The notes under the pieces were generated by a model. That model was not told where the DNA came from, searched no databases, and saw only the letters and a program-made list of their open reading frames with translations. This document shows positions 34,906 through 46,655 of a DNA stretch of 64,000 nucleotides, piece by piece. Origin of the DNA: Ariolimax columbianus (lineage: Eukaryota; Mollusca; Gastropoda; Stylommatophora; Arionidae). The stretch is taken from contig JAVGWX010000012.1 in assembly GCA_036924085.1 (NCBI GenBank), positions 27,880,901 to 27,944,900 on the forward strand, in the 5' to 3' direction. Position 1 is the stretch's first letter; every line of letters starts with the position of its first letter. Position numbers and translations under genes: made by a program.

Positions 34906-36880
34906 TGGACAAACTAATGGACCCAAAAATCACCAAAGTGTTCCAAGCAAGGGTGGGAGGGAGATTTGCGCCACTGTTGGCTCTCAGAGAGGGACTGGAT
35001 ACAGATACAGTTACAGAGTCTCTTAACGCAGCTATCATAGATACTGCAACATAGATTCTGGGATGCCACCAAACAAAAAAGAAGCCATTGGTGACCAAGG
35101 ATATTCTAGACCTTTGTGATAAAAGAAGGTAACTGAAAAACCACAATCACCCACCGGAGTAGGTCGGAAGATATAAAGAGGTCAAGAAAGCGATACAAGA
35201 AAAGATGAGAGAGGCGAAAGAAGCGTGGATATGTGAGCAATGTACAAACATCGAAGAGAGACTAAACATAAATGACGCTAAAGGAGCATACAAGGTTGTC
35301 AAAGAACTGGTAACACCAAGACAAGGCAGGAACCTTATGATCCATAATAAAAGCGGCAAGTGCCTTGTTGAGGAAAATGACGTACTGGCACGATGGACAG
35401 AGTACTGTTCCGAGTTATATAACTATGAAGGACGAAACGAACCTGATAAAACAATCCCCCTAACACCAACATTTATAGAGGATAACCAACTGATAACGAA
35501 GGAATACGTAACTGCAGCGGTAAAGACATTGAGAAGAGGGAAGGCGGCCGGCGTGGACAATATACCAGCAGAGCTGTTACAAGCAGGTGGAGAGGTAGTG
35601 GTGGAAGGCCTGACACACATCCGTAACAAAAATATGGGCGACAGGAAACTGGCCGGACTTATGGACGAAAGCAATGGTTATACCGTTACATAAGTCTGGA
35701 AACCTAAGGCTGTGCCAAAATTACAGAACAATAAGCCTCATCAGCCACCCTTGCAAGGTCATGCTTAGATTAATCGTCGACCGATTGAAACCCCAAGCAG
35801 AGAACGTCATTGCCGAGGAGCATAAAGCGCTTTGGGCAATCATGAGGATATATAATATCAACGGAAATATTATACCGGTCCTTGAACACCTGTATGACAA
35901 GGCGTCCAGCGCAGTTCTTGTGAATGGGAGGCGAGGGGACTGGTTTCGCACATCAGTTGGTGTGAGACAGGGGTGTACACTCTCTCCGACTCTTTTCAAT
36001 ATTCCTTGAGGGAATTATGAGTGAGGCACTTGGAGATCACGTTGGTAGTCAAGATAGGGGGCCGAACGATTACCAACCTTCGTTTTGCAGATGATATCGA
36101 CGGGTTGGTGGGTTCAGGAGCAGAACTCCAGGAATGGGTCAGAAGACTCGATGAAACAGCTCTTGACTATGGTATGGGGATATACGTTGAAAAGACAACT
36201 TTAATGACCAACAACGCCAAGGGCTTCAACGGCAGGATATAACCTACGGTCAGGAACTCGAAGTGGTTGACCGTTTTAAATATCTAGGGTCGATTGTCAG
36301 TGATGAAGGATCAAAATGTGAGGTGTTAACCAGAATAGCACAGACAATAGTGCCGCTTACACTGCTTAACAAAATCTGGCAAGATAAACGGTTAGCACTA
36401 TGCACGAAAATCAGATTAATGCGTATACCGGTCCTGTCAATATTCCTCTATACTTGTGAGACATGGACAGTTACAGCTGACCTTCAACGAAGGATACAGG
36501 TCTTGGAGATGAGATGTTTCCTAAGACATTTAAACGTCACGTACAAAGATCAAGTTACAAATGAGGAAATACGAGATAGAATTACAACAGCAATAGGGCC
36601 TTTCGAAGACCTCTTGGCAACTGTCAAAAGAAAGAAACTCACTTGGTACGGTCACATATCGAGATAAAATGGTCTTGCAAATATAATCCTCCACGGAAAG
36701 GTGCATGGCAGACGACGAAGAGGCCGTCTCAAAAAGAGATGGGAGGACAACATAAAAGAATCTACCAATTTCCGACCAGAAGAGTCACAGGCAGCGGCAT
36801 CTGACAGAGAGGGGTGGCGTGGGGTTGTGAGGATGTCTTCATGTGTGCCCCAACGACCTCACCGGTTACGGGATGACCTG
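34870..36880 (+). pseudogene. RTE-like LINE, linker to C-terminus, with internal deletion
   Basis: Plus-strand LINE missing its endonuclease. Recognised in order: FQARVGGRFAPLLAL (pre-RT linker); GKAAGVDNIPAELLQAGG at about 35,545; a frameshift; VIPLHKSGNLRLCQNYRTIS; VGVRQGCTLSPTLFN (about 35,957); LRFADDIDGL (motif C, about 36,075, in another frame); FKYLGSIVSDEGSKCE; VTNEEIRDRI; and a C-terminal RRGRLKKRWEDNI and VPQRPHRLRDD. Between AEEH and KALWAIMRIYN about 50 residues, including RT motif A, are deleted. At least three frameshifts, so not functional. It abuts the antisense CR1-like copy. Confidence 0.9.
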
Positions 36881-39700
36881 ACCTAACTTAACGTCTTTAT
36901 ACTGGTTTAAAAGACCATGCAGAGTCTGTATACAACCAGTTTAATTTACATCACCTTGCTCTAAAAGCTTTGCGCATCCAATTTATTCGCAAATGCATTA
37001 ACTGTCCCTGCATCCACTACCTCCCCTGGCAATGCATTCCAAGCATTCACCTCTCTCTGACTAAAAAAATATTTCCTAATAGCTAATCTGGACCTCTCTT
37101 TAGTCAACTTGTAGCTATGCCCTCTTGTTATTGTGGGTGACTGTATTTTTAAAAAAACTTGTTATAGTCTAATTTATAATTTATCCATTCCTCTGATCAT
37201 CTTATAAACCTGTATTAAGTCACCACGAATTCTTCTCTCTTCTAGACACTATAGGCCGGTTTTTCTGAGTCTTTCCTCATAACTGTAATTCTGGAATCCC
37301 ACTATCAGCTTTGTCGCTCTTTTTTGTATTCTTTCCAGCATGTTTATAACCCCTCTATGATAAGGACTCCACACCTGTACACAGTACTCCAATCTAGGTC
37401 TAACTAATGCTTTATATAGTTTGACTATCACTTCCTTGCTCCTATGTTTAATATTTCTTGTTATCATACCTAACATTACATTTGCCTTTTTCACTGCTAC
37501 CTGAACTTGCTCACTCACCTTACCTGTATGTTCTATTATAACCCCTAGATCCCTTTCCTTATCTATCTTTCTAATATTGTTTTCTCCCATTCTGTAATTA
37601 TGTTCCATATTTGATCTACCCATGTGGATGACTGTACATTTATCTACATTAAACTCCATTTACCATCTTACAGACCATTCTTTAATTTTATCTAAATCAG
37701 ACATCAATATATCCACTTCTGCTTTAGATGAGACACTACTGCATAGTTTTGTGTCATTAGCAAATTTTGCAATAATGGATCCCATATCAATGTCCAAATC
37801 GTTTATTTATATCAAGAACAAAATTGGTCCCAAAACTGAGCCCTGTGGCACTCCACTTTTCACTTCACACCACTCAGAGTACTCCTTATTTATGCCCACC
37901 CTCTGCCTTCTTACCATTAACCAATTTTCAATCCATTTGGCAACTTCTCCACCTATTCCATGTGATTTTAACTTTCGAAATAATCTTTGATGAGGTACTC
38001 TATCAAAGGTCTTTGCAAAATTTAGATAAATAATGTCCACTGGCTCCCTTTTATCTATCATTTTGGTAACCTCCTCCATGAATTCTAATAGATTTGTTAA
38101 GCATGATCTCCCTCTAGTAAACCTATGCTGACTATTTCTAATTAGTTTAAATTTGTCTAAATGCATTACAATGTTTTCTTTGATTTTTGACTCTATCAAT
38201 TTACAGACTATGCTCGTTAAACTCACCGGTCTATAATTTGCTGGATCTGATTTTTTGCCCTTTTTGAATAAGGGAATCACTCCTGCATCTTTCCAATCCC
38301 GTGGAACAATCCCTTTTGTAAGTGATTGAGAACATAATATAGCCAATGGTTTTGCTAGTTGGTCTCTAATTTCAAGCAGCAATTTTGGATGAATACCATC
38401 TTGACCTGGACATTTATCCACTTTCAACCCCTACAATTTGTTAAAAACAATTTCCTCTGTAAAACAGATTGACAGTAATCCTGCTGTATCCATGTCTCTT
38501 TGAAAAATATCTATAGGCTCTAGAATCTTGGAACAGTCTTCTTTTGTGTGGACTGTGCCAAAGTACTGATTAAGTAGATTAGCTGCTTCCCTATTCTCAC
38601 TTATTATTTTCCCTGTACTGTCTATGAGAGGGCCTACTTTGTCTTTCGTTCTTTGTTTATTTCTAACATAAGAGAAGAAGCTTTTACTATCAGTCTTGAT
38701 CCTCTGAGCAAGTTTTTTTTCGATGTCTATTTTTGTTGCATTATTCATTTTCTGAGCTATGTATTGCTTGTCCAAATATTTTAAATATGTTTCTTTTGAT
38801 TTACCTGCCTCTATATATTTTTTCCATGCTTTATTTTTAGCTCTTCTACATTTCACTACAAATCTAGTTATTCACTTTTTACTTGGGGTTTACCTCCCTA
38901 CATGGAACACATTCCTCTTTTAGCATTTCTAGAACTGTTTTAAAACTCTCCCACTCCTGTTCAACATCTGTGCCTACAACAATATCTTTCCAGATTATGT
39001 GGTTCGCTGCCTCTTTCATCCTCTTAACATCTGCCTTAGAGTAGTCGTATGTTCATGTGTTTATGTTTACTTCTTTCCCTGCAATAAGATCCCAACCGAT
39101 GATTTGATGGTCACTTGAGCCAAACAGTTCCCCAACGGTAACGTTTTCAATCATATTTTCCTCTGTAGTAAAAACTATGTTGAGTGTGTTTTTGCTCTGG
39201 TGGCTGCTTCTACATGTTGGATTAAAAAATTGTCTGTTATGCACTTAACAAAAGGTTTTGACTCTACAAGTGCTTCTGCCATATCCCATTTTATTTCTGG
39301 AAAGTTGAAATCCCCCATTAATAATAATTTCCCTTCACTTGCCTTTGCTATGCTGCTAATCAGCTCCTCATCTTCCTCTTTTTGACTTGATGGACATCTA
39401 TAGCATACTCCAATCACTGTTTTTTCACCCCCACTTTCTATTTCTCCCCATACACTTTCATTTTTGTTACCACATGAAAAATCATCTTTGATCATTATAT
39501 TAACAGAATTTATAAAGTATAATAAAACGCCACCTTCCTTAGTCTTGTCTCCAACTACCCTATCTTTTCTTAACATTGTATATCCCTCTATTTCAAGTTC
39601 ACTATCTACAATGTCCTCATATGTCCATGATTCTGTTAATCCTATTATCTCTGGTTTTTCTTCTTCTACATACAGTTCCAATACACTTATGCTTCAGTGC
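36881..39700 (-). pseudogene. CR1-like LINE ORF2, nearly complete but inactivated
   Basis: Longest LINE here, on the minus strand. Endonuclease: PEIIGLTESW near 39,650, LLMGDFNFPEIKWD near 39,310, LFGSSDHQIIGWD near 39,115. Linker KNKAWKKYIEAGK at about 38,840. RT: CPGQDGIHPKLL, NYRPVSLTSI, YLNFAKTFDRVPHQ (motif A), SGVPQGSVLGPILF, and KFANDTKLC (motif C) at about 37,770, then SKEVIVKLYKALVRPRLEYC. Both catalytic aspartates expected in motifs A (YLDFAKAFD) and C (FADD) are Asn here, so even a repaired frame would lack catalysis. Frameshifts occur at about 38,430, 38,870 and 39,060, and stops within 37,660-37,810. The 3' end carries CTTAACGTCTTTATACTGG on plus. Confidence 0.93.
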
Positions 39701-40078
39701 AACTGATTTCAGCGCAATCTTTTTAATGGGTCACTTGCCCTGTGGATAATGAATCAGAACATCTGAAAGTTTTGTTTGCATACCATGCCAGTAAACACTA
39801 CCATACTCCCCCCCCCACCCCTCCCACCTCCACTCGAGGACATTCTAGATGGATAAGGAGACAATTGAAATGAGGCATTGACTGCCTCAGGGTTGAAGAA
39901 TCCATACCACATTCTGGAATATATATAAAAACAGGAAGTTGACAAAGAAGGATTCTCTTATCTTTAATAGGTCCCTTGATATCGTGGTCATGAAAAGTCA
40001 TGAGAAGTTGAGTACAAATAATATACTTTCTATGCATGCAACTAACTTAATTATTCATTTGAAAGAGAACAAGAAAAA
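39701..40078. other. no recognisable gene
   Basis: Nothing recognised apart from a C-rich run at 39,808-39,830. Confidence 0.4.
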
Positions 40079-40517
40079 ATACAGGATGACCCATAAGTAG
40101 CTTTCTCATTTTAAAATGGAATATAACTGATCTTGGTTAGGAATATAATTGATATTTGTTTGGAATATAATTTGTTTTTAGGAATATAATTGATGTTTGT
40201 TAATTACTTGTTATCACTTTTTAAATATAATAAAATAAATGAAATGGGAATTTGTTAAGTCTATGTCCAGAGAATGATGTCACATATATGATCCCCATTT
40301 TCACGTTTAGCAAGCACAAGGGCATCTTCTATGACATGTTATATAACACCTTTGACATGTCCTGTTCCAGCGCTTGAATCTCTTCCTGAATGTTTTCTGC
40401 GGAATGGTCCGGAGCGTATTGATACATCCATACCCAGTCTTTTTGGTATAATATATAACAGCCAAAAATATCATTACATTTTTTAAGAGGACAACGACTT
40501 ATGGACCAACCTGTATA
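40079..40517. mobile_element. mariner-like MITE
   Basis: The left end TACAGGATGACCCATAAGTA and the right end, reverse-complemented TACAGGTTGGTCCATAAGTC, form terminal inverted repeats with about 17 of 21 matches, and TA lies at both edges. TACAGGxTGxxCCATAAGT is typical of mariner-like termini. About 437 bp with no transposase frame, hence a non-autonomous element. Confidence 0.75.
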
Positions 40518-41362
40518 ATACTACAGAAATCTTGATAAAACATGAAATGACTTAATATCAACGTTTCATACTATATGCATAAAATATTTTCAAGTGGATA
40601 CTGAGAGTTTCTTGTGGGGAAGAATGAATCGCAAACTACACAACTATGCATGGCATAATGGGCGATTTTACAGGGTAGTGCATCGAACTCTCAGCCAGCA
40701 TTGTCATGTAAATACAGAGGGCACTATGGGAACGACCACAGTATGTTGTGGTGCAGGCTTCTTGTTACAGGACGTCCACTATCGCAGCCTTTTGATTTAT
40801 TAAGAGTAATAGAATAAAATACCATTGTGGTAATGTGAGGGGTAAACGAGGAAGAGAGAAAAGCACCAATGTAACCATCCTTGCAAAAGACAGCTAATGA
40901 GTGTTCTGCAACTACATCATGTAAAATATACTGCTACAGACACCCTCAGCACACAAAATGCATTGACGCATGCTACCTGTTACGAGTCACCTACTGTGGG
41001 AGACTTATGCTTTGTTAGAATCACACTGAGAAAGATAAGATGACTTGACATAGTCGCCCCTCTTCTACCATGAGGCGTAGAGCCTTCTGTCTTGTGATGT
41101 GAAGTCTTCTACCATAAGGTATATAGGTACATCCTCTTTTCTTTGTGTGTGTGTGTGGCTTATAGCTTCTACAGGATGCAGTGGTCAGCCCCATGCCCAA
41201 CCATCCTTATTCACTTATTATGATCCACCTGACTGGTTACAGTGTTACTATTCTTTACTCCCCATTCAGACACTGGTAACACACAGGCAGAAACGAATGA
41301 TACACATTATATTGGTGTAATATTACTGCTCATCCATTATCTCATTCCTGCGTTACTGTTTG
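40518..41362. other. no recognisable gene
   Basis: A 69-codon plus-strand frame at 40,594-40,803 has no recognisable family. Nothing else seen. Confidence 0.4.
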
Positions 41363-42705
41363 CTGTCTGTTATATTTACTGTTTGTTGCTGTCCATTATA
41401 TTTACTGTTTGTTGCTGTCCATTATATTTACTGTTTGTTGCTGTCCATTATATTTACTGTTTGTTGCTGTCTGTTATATTTACTGTTTGTTGCTGTCTGT
41501 TATATTTACTGTTTGTTGCTGTCTGTTATATTTACTGTTTGTTGCTGTCTGTTATATTTACTGTTTATTTCTGTAATTATATTTACTGTTTGTTGCTGTC
41601 TGTTATATTTACTGTTTATTTCTGTTATTATATTTACTATTTGTTGCTGTCTGAAATATTTACTGTTTGTTGCTGTCTGAAATTTTTACTGTTTGTTACC
41701 GTCTGTTATATTTACTGTTTCTTGACGTCTGTTATATTTACTGTTTGTTGCTGTCTGTTATATTTACTTTTTTTTGCTGTTTGTTATATTTACTGTTGGC
41801 TTCTGCTGTTATATTTACTGTTTGTTCCTGACTGCTATATTTAGTGTTTGTCTTTATGTTATATTTACTATTTGTCTCTGGCCGTTATATTTAGTGTTTG
41901 TCCCTTGTTATATTTAGTGTTTGCCCCTGGTAGTTATATTTAGTGTCTGTCCCTTCCTGTTATATTTAGTGTTTGCACCTGGTAGTTATATTTTGTGTTT
42001 GCTCCGTGTTGTTATATTTAGTATTTGCCCTTCCCGTTATATTTGTATTTGCCCTTCCTGTTATATTCAGTATTTGCCTCTTCCTGTTATATTTAGTGTT
42101 TGCCCCTTGCTGTTATATTTAGTGTTTGTCCCTTCCTGTTATATTTAGTGTTTGTCCCTTCCTGTTATATTTAGTGTCTGTCCCTTCCTGTTATATTTAG
42201 TGTTTGCACCTGATAGTTATATTTTGTGTTTGCCTCGTGTTGTTATATTTAGTATTTGCCCTTCCTGTTATATTTATTGTTTGCCCCTTCCTGTTATATT
42301 TAGTGTTTGCCACTTCCTGTTATATTTAGTGTTTGCCCCTTCCTGTTATATCTAGTATTTGCCCTTCCTGTTATATTTAGTGTTTGCCCCTAGCTGTTAT
42401 ATTTAGTGTTTGCCCCTTCCTGTTATATTTAGTGTTTGCCCCTTCCTATTATATTTAGTGTTTGTCCCTTCCTTTTATATTTAGTGTTTGCCCCTTCCTG
42501 TTATATTTAGTGTTTGCCCCTTCCTGTTATATTTAGTGTTTGCCCCTTCCTGTTATATTTAGTGTTTGCCCCTTCCTATTATATTTGGTGTTTGCCCCTC
42601 CTGTTATATTTAGTGTTTGCACGTGGTAGTTATATTTAGTGTTTGCACGTGGTAGTTATATTTAGTGTTTGCACGTGGTAGTTATATTTAGTGTTTGTCC
42701 TTTTT
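41363..42705. repeat. 26-bp minisatellite, about 50 copies, two blocks
   Basis: The first block (to about 41,830) repeats TTATATTTACTGTTTGTTGCTGTCTG (26 bp), shown here as TTTACTGTTTGTTGCTGTC. The second repeats TTTAGTGTTTGCCCCTTCC. TTAGTGTTTG at 42,481 and 42,507 confirms the period. The hydrophobic open frames are artefacts. Confidence 0.95.
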
Positions 42706-42769
42706 TGGATACCATGTTTGCCTTCCCACTGTGATTCCTATTCTCTTAGTCAGACCATACTAGTACAAC

Positions 42770-42860
42770 CTGTTTCCAGGGCTGCTGCTTGACCCAGATG
42801 CAACCAGTCAGCTATGAGTCACTGACTGCTGTCAGCTCATTCACTGTGCTGCATCTTTGG
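42770..42860 (-). mobile_element. GAA-SINE head fragment, antisense
   Basis: CAGTCAGCTATGAGTCACTG, then CTGTCAGCTCATTCACTGTGC and a GCATCTTTGG block (each shortened), match the head of the GAA-tailed SINEs. The rest is missing. Confidence 0.6.
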
Positions 42861-42939
42861 CCCCAATAAACATAAATAAATCAAATCTCACTTGTTAATA
42901 TTACAAAATATTATCCTGAATGGTTTTGTCTTGCTCTGT

Positions 42940-44145
42940 TTCTTCGCACACTGCCAGATGTCGACTTCAATTTGTTCAAAGAAAGCAGCGACCATCCTGA
43001 GGCTGTCGACACTGCTATAGAGCTTGTCGAGTGTTGGCACTGGTGATGGCCACATGTGCTTTCTCTGGTTCTCATATGTCGGGTAATTTTGCAGCAGATA
43101 TTCAGGAGTAATTTTCCCAGTACCTCATGTTCATTCGTCAGTAGCACCTATCTTCCGTTTATTGAATAGATGGTGGACGGTTCTGTAACAAACACTACAC
43201 AGAACGGAGGGGCAGGAGCATTCCTGAACCTACCAAATGGCAGAAAAATAACACTGTCATTCGCTACTGGTAAGTACACAAGCAACTTCAGAGCGGAGGC
43301 AGAGGCACTGAGGGAGGCAGTGGAAGAAATGGTGACACACAAAGAAAATGAAAGCCATATAGTCCTGCTTACAGATGCTCTCGCCGTAGTCACAGCGCTA
43401 AAAAGCCAGAAAAACACTGAGCTTAATGACTTAAGAGCAGCACTCTGCAAACTGTGCCAGCAGTCCGCACCAAAAAGGGTAGTGGTACAGTGGGTCCCAT
43501 CACACTGCAACATCCAAGGCAACGAGGAGGCAGACAGACTGGCAAAAGAAGGTGCAAGACTACCACAAACAGATACTAGTATGACGTACGAAGAGTCAAA
43601 ACGGCTTATCAAAGCCAGATACATGACCAAATGGGAAACCGAACATACTGGTTACACCAAAAACGATGCCTATTACCAGTTGAACAGAAGAGAGCAGGTC
43701 GTTGTCTTCAGACTTCGCACTGGCCACAATAGACTGAGGTACCACCTATTTAACAAATTAAAGATAGGTGGTACCGACGAATGCCCGTGCGGTACCGGTA
43801 AAATGACCGCTGAACATCTGCTGCAGAACTGCCCGACATACAAGGATCAGAGAGAGCAGATGTGGCCATCACCAGTGGAACTGCAAGACAAGCTCTATGG
43901 CAGTGTCGACAGCCTCAGGATGACCGCCGCTTTTTTCGAAAAAATAATGGTTACTGTCTGACTGCGTACGAAGAAGAAGAATAGATGGTGCCTCAGTCTG
44001 TTGTGGTCTGTTTGGAGTCTGAAGACCATTACCTGCTGTCTTCTGTTCAACTGGTAATAAGAATCATTTTTTTGTGTAGCCAGTATGCTCTGTTTCCAAT
44101 TTTTCCAAGTATCTGGCACTGAATGGTTTAAAAACCATGTTTAAC
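42940..44145 (-). pseudogene. older I-group LINE (family A) copy, antisense, split by a nested insertion
   Basis: The 3' part is at 42,940-43,175 and continues at 43,991-44,145. The minus-strand frame near 44,080 reads NWKQSILATQKNDSYYQLNR, and the C-terminal region is decayed. The break lies at GAATAGATGGTG. The intervening plus-strand copy is the element at 43,176-43,978. Confidence 0.9.
43170..43961 (+). CDS. I-group LINE RNase H domain and C-terminal zinc-knuckle region (retroelement fragment)
   Basis: A 263-residue open frame inside a 5'-truncated LINE (43,176-43,978). RNase H degrades the RNA strand of the RNA:DNA hybrid after reverse transcription. All expected residues are visible: D3 (DGS), E43 (FRAEAEAL), D69 (LLTDALAV), H112 (WVPSHCN) and D122 (NEEADRLAKE). 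A conserved region follows (FRLRTGHNRLRYHLF, 180-194), then CPCG...H...C (C205, C207, H216, C221). The ATG and second codon come from the target flank: the insertion junction falls exactly before D3, so this is a chance start and not a native protein end. Flanks GAATAGATGGTG at 43,164-43,175 and 43,979-43,990 are the target-site duplication. The intact frame suggests recent arrival. No promoter seen, so expression is unlikely. Confidence 0.9.
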   Translation: MVDGSVTNTTQNGGAGAFLNLPNGRKITLSFATGKYTSNFRAEAEALREAVEEMVTHKENESHIVLLTDALAVVTALKSQKNTELNDLRAALCKLCQQSAPKRVVVQWVPSHCNIQGNEEADRLAKEGARLPQTDTSMTYEESKRLIKARYMTKWETEHTGYTKNDAYYQLNRREQVVVFRLRTGHNRLRYHLFNKLKIGGTDECPCGTGKMTAEHLLQNCPTYKDQREQMWPSPVELQDKLYGSVDSLRMTAAFFEKIMVTV

Positions 44146-44659
44146 AAATGTTTGTAAGAGCAGACATGTGTTCACCTGCACATATTCTGGTTATAATTGA
44201 ATCTGCGGAAACTGGTATTGCTAGTGTTTTTGTAGCGTGGGGCTAATGACTGTAACAGAGACATCTGTTGGTAAAGGTCTACAACATGGATATGCCACTC
44301 TTAGTTACAAGTTATGTTTCTGAGTCATATAATAAGGCTGATTTTACATTAGAACACATACACATATAAAAGATTGAATATGGCAAGAAACAAGCACAAA
44401 ATCTAACACAAAACTACTCAATCCAACAACGCACTGTGCCATAATTACGTTGTGCTCACATTTTGTTACCCTGAGATGAGTGTACAAAATAAGATGTAGA
44501 TATCTTAATTGTTAACACAATGCCCAGAAGATTTCCTCTGCATTTACAGCTCTTGTGGAGAGAGAAATATTCCAGCTAACATGCAGAGATAATAACAATA
44601 GAAAAAGCTTTGGCTCAGATTTTGAAAGCAGCATCTCACCATCTGAGGAAATCGTTATA
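44146..44659. other. no recognisable gene
   Basis: Nothing recognised on either strand. Confidence 0.4.
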
Positions 44660-45245
44660 CCTTAACTTAACGTCTTTATACTGGTTTAGAAGACTCTGCA
44701 GAGTCATTTACATTTCCTTGCTCTAAAAATTATGTGCATCCAATCTATTCTTGAATGTATTAATTATCCTTGCCTCCACTACTTCCTGTGCCATTGCATT
44801 CCAAGCATTCACCAATGTCTAACTAAAAACATATTTCCTAATATCTTCTTCTTCTTTTTCGTACGCTGTCAGACGTCAACTTGAATTTGTTAGAAGAAAG
44901 CAGCTGTCATCCTGAGGCTGTCGACACTGCCATAGAGCTTGTCTAGTGTTGCCACTGGTGATGGCCATTTCCTAATATCTAATCTGGACATGTCTTTAGT
45001 TAATTTGTAGCTATGTCCTCTTGTTTTTGTAGCTGGTTGTATTTTGAAAAATGTGTTATAGTCTAATTTATCCTTTTCGCTGATTATCATATAACCTGTA
45101 TTAAATCCCCTCAAATTCTTTTATTTTCTAGACACTGTAAGCCAGTCGTTCTGAGTCGTTCCTCATAACAGTAATTCTTGAATCCCACTATCAGTTTTGT
45201 CGCTCTTCTTTGTATCCTTTCCAGCATGTTTATATCTCATCTATG
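44660..45245 (-). pseudogene. CR1-like LINE 3' end, antisense, with nested insertion
   Basis: Plus strand CTTAACTTAACGTCTTTATA then TTCCTTGCTCTAAAAAT and FLTAT-type C-terminal remnants match the 3' part of the copy at 36.9-37.4 kb. Interrupted at 44,847-44,966 by an I-group fragment. Confidence 0.88.
44847..44966 (-). pseudogene. I-group LINE (family A) 120-bp insertion with 14-bp target-site duplication
   Basis: Flanked by ATTTCCTAATATCT at 44,833-44,846 and 44,967-44,980 (perfect 14 bp) in the CR1-like copy. Minus frame: LDKLYGSVDSLRMTAAFF, then a tail (GAA)n read as TTCTTCTTCTTTTTC on plus. A very short 5'-truncated insertion. Confidence 0.95.
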
Positions 45246-45247
45246 AT

Positions 45248-45710
45248 AAGATGACCTGAAGTCAACAGGAAATGAAAAGGCTGATGAGCTGGCCAAAACT
45301 AGAGCAACACTACCACAGCCACTACCTAGTACCACACCACATTTATTGATTGATTTGGCAAATATTTGTTGAAGTCATTTGCTCCACATGGAGCAAAACA
45401 GTTTTGATTGATTGACTGATTAATTGATTGATTGATACTGAATAAAAGTAATCAATTTGTCAACCACATTCAGTAACAGTCAAATTAGCTGGAAGATATA
45501 AATAAGGACCACAAAAATCTGACTCAATCTACCAGTTTCATAAATCAGAACAAGCCAACCTCTTTCATCTAAGAATTCACCACTGCAGACTGTTAAGTCA
45601 TCTCTACTGTCTCCAGATACCTCACTTAAGCTAATGTCCATGAGGAATTGGCATTCTGACCAGACATAAAAAAACTGTTCATACCATAGTAACCTACTAT
45701 ATAAGACCTA
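45248..45710 (+). pseudogene. third I-group LINE family, RNase H end, decayed
   Basis: The plus frame GNEKADELAKTRATLPQP at about 45,265 is the last RNase H block (catalytic D in KADELA). After the short insert at 45,350-45,437, FHKSEQANLFHLRIHHCRL at about 45,535 continues the C-terminal region. It differs from families A and B. Confidence 0.75.
45350..45437 (+). mobile_element. short element with (TGAT)n tail
   Basis: GCAAATATTTGTTGAAG..., ending TTGATTGATTGACTGATTAA. A related copy at 57,275-57,362 ends in TGATTGATTGATTAAT. It interrupts the LINE frame, so it is inserted. Confidence 0.6.
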
Positions 45711-46084
45711 GGGGAGTCACATCTCAGATAGGAGCCATGGAACTGCTGTCTAGACCTGGAAAATTTTGCAAAAAGGACTGCAAATCGCGCATGTCTAATA
45801 AATTTGAGTTACATAAATCTTGCATGATTGATAAATCTGAATCTGCAAATCTTGTATGACTAATCGATTTAGGCCTGTAAATCTTGGTGAATAATGGTGT
45901 GTCAATGCTTGGCACTACAGTGCAGTAGTGTCGAGGTTGGCTTGCTCCTTTTCGGAGGGGAGGAAAGTTAAATTAGTAGCCTACCGATAATGTGGGCACA
46001 CAAGTCAACCTTACCTCCACAGTTGCAAACAGGGTAATTATGAACACGGGGTCCACGGGAAGTGTGCAACTGGTGATACCATCC

Positions 46085-46655
46085 AACTTAGAAAGGACAA
46101 CTTGGTCATAGGAACATAGACTATTAGAACACTGAATTCATGCAGGAAAATCAAAGAAATGACACACGAATTGGACAAATACCAATGGAATGTCCTCCTC
46201 CTATGCGAGACTCGTTGAAAAAACTTCGGAAAGTATACCACAAATGAAGGTCACACATTCTATTACAGTGGCAAGGACAACAAACATTTATATGGAGTAG
46301 CGATGCTGGTTCATACAAATACTGCTGGATGTGTGTTACGCTGCCAACCAAGATCTGGCCGATTTATCCGCCTACGACTCAAGGCAGCACCATTTAACAT
46401 CACTGCGATGCAGTGTTACGTACCTACTTCAGATTATGAGTATGAAATAGATAGATTCTACAAGGAACTTCAGGAACAGGTAAATGAAACACCAAAGACA
46501 AAAACATAAAGGTTGCACATGGGGATTGGAATGTCAAAATTGAAGAACAGGCAGTGAGAGATTGGCGAAGAATCTGCAGACCATATGAGAACAAGGAGAC
46601 AAATTAACCAATGACTGAGACTCCTGGAATTTCCTGCAACAACAAATAAATCGTC
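46085..46655 (+). pseudogene. RTE-like LINE endonuclease fragment
   Basis: Plus-strand frames: KEMTHELDKYQWNVLLLCETR at about 46,155 (shortened: HELDKYQWNVLLLCETR), GVAMLVHTNTAG at about 46,296, RLRLKAAPFNITAMQCYVPT at about 46,373. These are the N-terminal endonuclease blocks, with the catalytic GDWN decayed to GDWNVKI out of frame at about 46,520. Truncated on both sides within the 32-bp array. Confidence 0.85.

Noticed and set aside
39464..39706. Plus-strand frames opposite the CR1-like LINE
   Set aside because: Shadows of the minus-strand endonuclease coding sequence.
41242..42355. Hydrophobic Cys/Leu/Tyr-rich frames that look like multi-pass membrane proteins
   Set aside because: Products of a 26-bp minisatellite, with frame moving each unit.
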